From: Geovibrio thiophilus
GTDB taxonomy: Bacteria; Chrysiogenota; Deferribacteres; Deferribacterales; Geovibrionaceae
Direction: 5' to 3'
Assembly: GCF_004087915.1 (NCBI RefSeq)
Contig: NZ_CP035108.1
Span: 2,046,001-2,110,000 of the forward strand
Length of the DNA stretch: 64,000 nucleotides
Positions 62,425-64,000 of this stretch are shown one piece after another. Under the pieces are notes generated by a model, which saw only the letters and a list, made by a program, of their open reading frames with translations, searched no databases and had not been told where the DNA came from. The position numbers and the translations under genes are program-made. Numbering within the stretch: position 1 is the stretch's first letter; each line of letters begins with the position of its first letter.

Positions 62425-63984
62425 CTAGCTTTCCATAAATTTGATTAAGTTGTCCGTCATAGTCCATACGCCGCAGGGGCATACTCCTGCACAGATGCCG
62501 CAGCCGATACACTTTGAGGCGCTGGAAACATATTCAAATTTGTCGTCCGCCTCAGTTCTTGTTATCGCCTGCTGAGGACATATGTCAAGGCAGAAACCGC
62601 AGTCACGGCAGAAGCCGCAGCTCATGCAGCGCTTGGTTTCGTCCTCTGCCGGCATCTCCTCAAGGCGTGTGGAATTCATCGGGTGATAGAACTCATCCTT
62701 AACCTTGTCCTGCGGAATCATAGGCGCCTTTTTGAAGGCATCCAGAGGTCTGCCCTTGAGCAGCCTGTCTATGTTGATCGCAGCCTTGCGCCCATCGCCG
62801 AGAGCGTGGGTGAAGAGACCCTGCTTTATCGTGTCTCCCGTGACGAAAACCTTCTCATTCGCTGGAGACTGCATGAAATCGTTCACCAGCGTCATGCCCC
62901 TCTCGTTGAGGTATTCCCTGCCGAGAAAGGAGACATCCGGTCTGTCGCCGATGGAGATTATAACCGTATCCGCCTCTATGAATGAGCCGTCCTTAAAGTG
63001 TATGCCTTTGTCGGTCACCTTATCGGTAAATTTGGGGAAAAGTATTTTCGCTCCGAGTTTTTCGGCGTGTTCTATTTCCTTTTCAAAGGCTGCGGGTCTC
63101 TGAATATCAACAGCGGTGACTTCCTCCGCACCCATCTGATAAGCTCCTATGACAACGTCCATAGCGGCGTTGCCTGCGCCTATCACCACAACCTTTTTAC
63201 CCACTGCCGGTTTTTCGCCCCTGTTGATTTTTTTGAGGAAATCAAGACCCTTGACAAGCCTTTCGTGCCCTTCAAACGGGATAACCACGGGATTGTGAGC
63301 ACCCACGGCAACCACAACGGCATCGTATTTTCCGCAGAGATCAGCGAACATATCCTTATCAACACGGGTGTCTGTTTTCACGTTCACACCTGTGTCCAGT
63401 ATTCTTTTTATTTCGGCTTTAAGAACATCTCTCGCCAGCCTGTCTTCGGGGATAACCTGCATCAGCTTACCGCCGATTACGCTGTCCGCCTCAAGAATAT
63501 CAACTGCATAGCCCATCCTTTTCAGGTGGAAGCCAGCGGTAAGACCCGCAGCGCCCGCACCTATCACCGCCACCTTGCAGCCGTTATCGGCCGCAGCGGC
63601 GGGAAGTGTGACATCCCTGCTGAGCATGCCCATTTCCTTTATTTTTACAGGCACATCCACATGAAGCCTGCTGCATTCGTCCTGACAAAGGTTCGGGCAG
63701 ACCTGACCGCAAACGGACGCGGGGAACGGGCTGTGCTCAAGCACAAGCTCCAGCGCCTCTTTCACCTTGCCCTGACGAAGAAGAGCTATCCTCTTCTGAG
63801 TGGGGATGAACACGGGGCAGTTATATTCACACGGTGCGGAGTATTTAGCGTTGCGCCACTCGGGAATGCGCAGCCTGTTTGCTCCCGTCTCCACATAGTC
63901 TGTTACCTTGAAATCTTCCTGAACCAGATCGCCGAAGATTCCTCCTTCCACCCATTTTTTCAGGCGGAAGTCTCTTGCTGACAT
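62425..63984 (-). CDS. GltD-type FAD/NAD(P) oxidoreductase with ferredoxin domain (may extend past right edge)
   Basis: 519 residues from ATG 63984, but the frame stays open upstream to the edge (HEVRY precedes), so this may be the C-terminal part of a longer protein. Residues 50-120 are the Fe-S dihydropyrimidine/GltD N-domain (CEYNCPVFIPTQ, CGQVCPNLCQDECSR). Two Rossmann folds follow: VAVIGAGAAGLTAGFHLKR for FAD and VVVIGAGNAAMDVVIGAY for NAD(P). The C-terminus adds a 2[4Fe-4S] ferredoxin (CMSCGFCRDCGFCLDICP and CIGCGICAGVCP). Such proteins move electrons between NAD(P)H and ferredoxin or serve glutamate synthase. Exact partner unknown. Confidence 0.85.
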   Translation of the reverse strand: MSARDFRLKKWVEGGIFGDLVQEDFKVTDYVETGANRLRIPEWRNAKYSAPCEYNCPVFIPTQKRIALLRQGKVKEALELVLEHSPFPASVCGQVCPNLCQDECSRLHVDVPVKIKEMGMLSRDVTLPAAAADNGCKVAVIGAGAAGLTAGFHLKRMGYAVDILEADSVIGGKLMQVIPEDRLARDVLKAEIKRILDTGVNVKTDTRVDKDMFADLCGKYDAVVVAVGAHNPVVIPFEGHERLVKGLDFLKKINRGEKPAVGKKVVVIGAGNAAMDVVIGAYQMGAEEVTAVDIQRPAAFEKEIEHAEKLGAKILFPKFTDKVTDKGIHFKDGSFIEADTVIISIGDRPDVSFLGREYLNERGMTLVNDFMQSPANEKVFVTGDTIKQGLFTHALGDGRKAAINIDRLLKGRPLDAFKKAPMIPQDKVKDEFYHPMNSTRLEEMPAEDETKRCMSCGFCRDCGFCLDICPQQAITRTEADDKFEYVSSASKCIGCGICAGVCPCGVWTMTDNLIKFMES

Positions 63985-64000
63985 ATATCTGACTTCGTGT

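Overview
The window looks like a chromosomal segment of an anaerobic or microaerophilic, free-living, diazotrophic Gram-negative bacterium. It carries molybdenum nitrogenase genes, outer-membrane lipoproteins and tripartite RND pumps, a LpxR-like outer-membrane protein, 2-oxoacid:ferredoxin oxidoreductase, many Fe-S proteins and chemoreceptors. The gene mix is what I would expect from Deferribacterota (Geovibrio or Denitrovibrio type), but that is an inference from content and style, with no marker gene to prove it. Most of the window has intermediate base composition with short intergenic gaps; an AT-rich island lies at about 29.7-32.6 kb and a second AT-rich patch at 47.0-47.8 kb.

Left arm (1-10.4 kb), nitrogen fixation. 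On the minus strand, in transcription order: nifA, fdxB, nifZ, (draG), nifH, nifD, nifK, nifT and the start of nifE, which runs off the left edge. draT is divergent from draG with only 35 bp between their start codons, and its product together with DraG should switch NifH off and on by ADP-ribosylation. Good sigma-54 (-24/-12) promoters lie ahead of nifH and fdxB, with a TGT-N10-ACA NifA site ahead of fdxB. A 212-bp tandem duplication sits between nifK and nifT and includes the last codons of nifK. A membrane polyferredoxin is divergent from nifA.

Middle-left (10.4-25.5 kb), signalling, envelope and oxidative stress. There is a sensor kinase/receiver pair, then a tripartite RND efflux operon divergent from an OmpR-type two-component system with an exact CpxR-type box between them. 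A Spy/CpxP-like protein, an ECF sigma factor with a small membrane partner, and an acidic unknown protein follow. A PerR-catalase operon with a near-perfect PerR box closes the section.

Centre (25.5-38.1 kb), the most unusual part. A four-gene operon encodes a solute-binding-type protein without a signal peptide, a P-loop GTPase with cysteine pairs, a stand-alone ABC ATPase and a methyltransferase. It is preceded by a promoter whose -10 box lies inside a 28-bp ModE-type molybdate operator. The binding protein and the ATPase share an N-terminal DUF1858-like helical module, suggesting an uncharacterised molybdenum-responsive cytosolic machine. Next comes a 2.9-kb AT-rich island of four lipoprotein genes (CsgG-like, an unknown, DUF4810, DUF799), bracketed by a 32-bp direct repeat that is the 3' end of the neighbouring efflux gene. 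That gene is itself a single 1460-codon frame joining an RND pump to a TolC-type outer-membrane factor, with a signal-peptide-like joint.

Middle-right (38.1-47.8 kb). A chemoreceptor, an ArsR-type repressor with its operator and a Zn/Cd/Pb-type P1B ATPase, a LuxR solo, a DUF438/hemerythrin-like/PAS protein behind an FNR-like site, an LpxR-like protein, a broken RelE-like toxin gene and a small zinc-ribbon membrane protein. CATATG motifs spaced exactly 20 bp apart upstream of the pump and chemoreceptor resemble the core of the ArsR operator.

Right arm (47.8-64 kb). tRNA-Pro, korAB, a TRIC-family channel, two small proteins (one YgbA-like), a second chemoreceptor, the full pstSCAB-phoU phosphate operon with a hairpin after pstS, a repetitive propeller-like lipoprotein, and an Fe-S flavoprotein of the GltD family that is open to the right edge.
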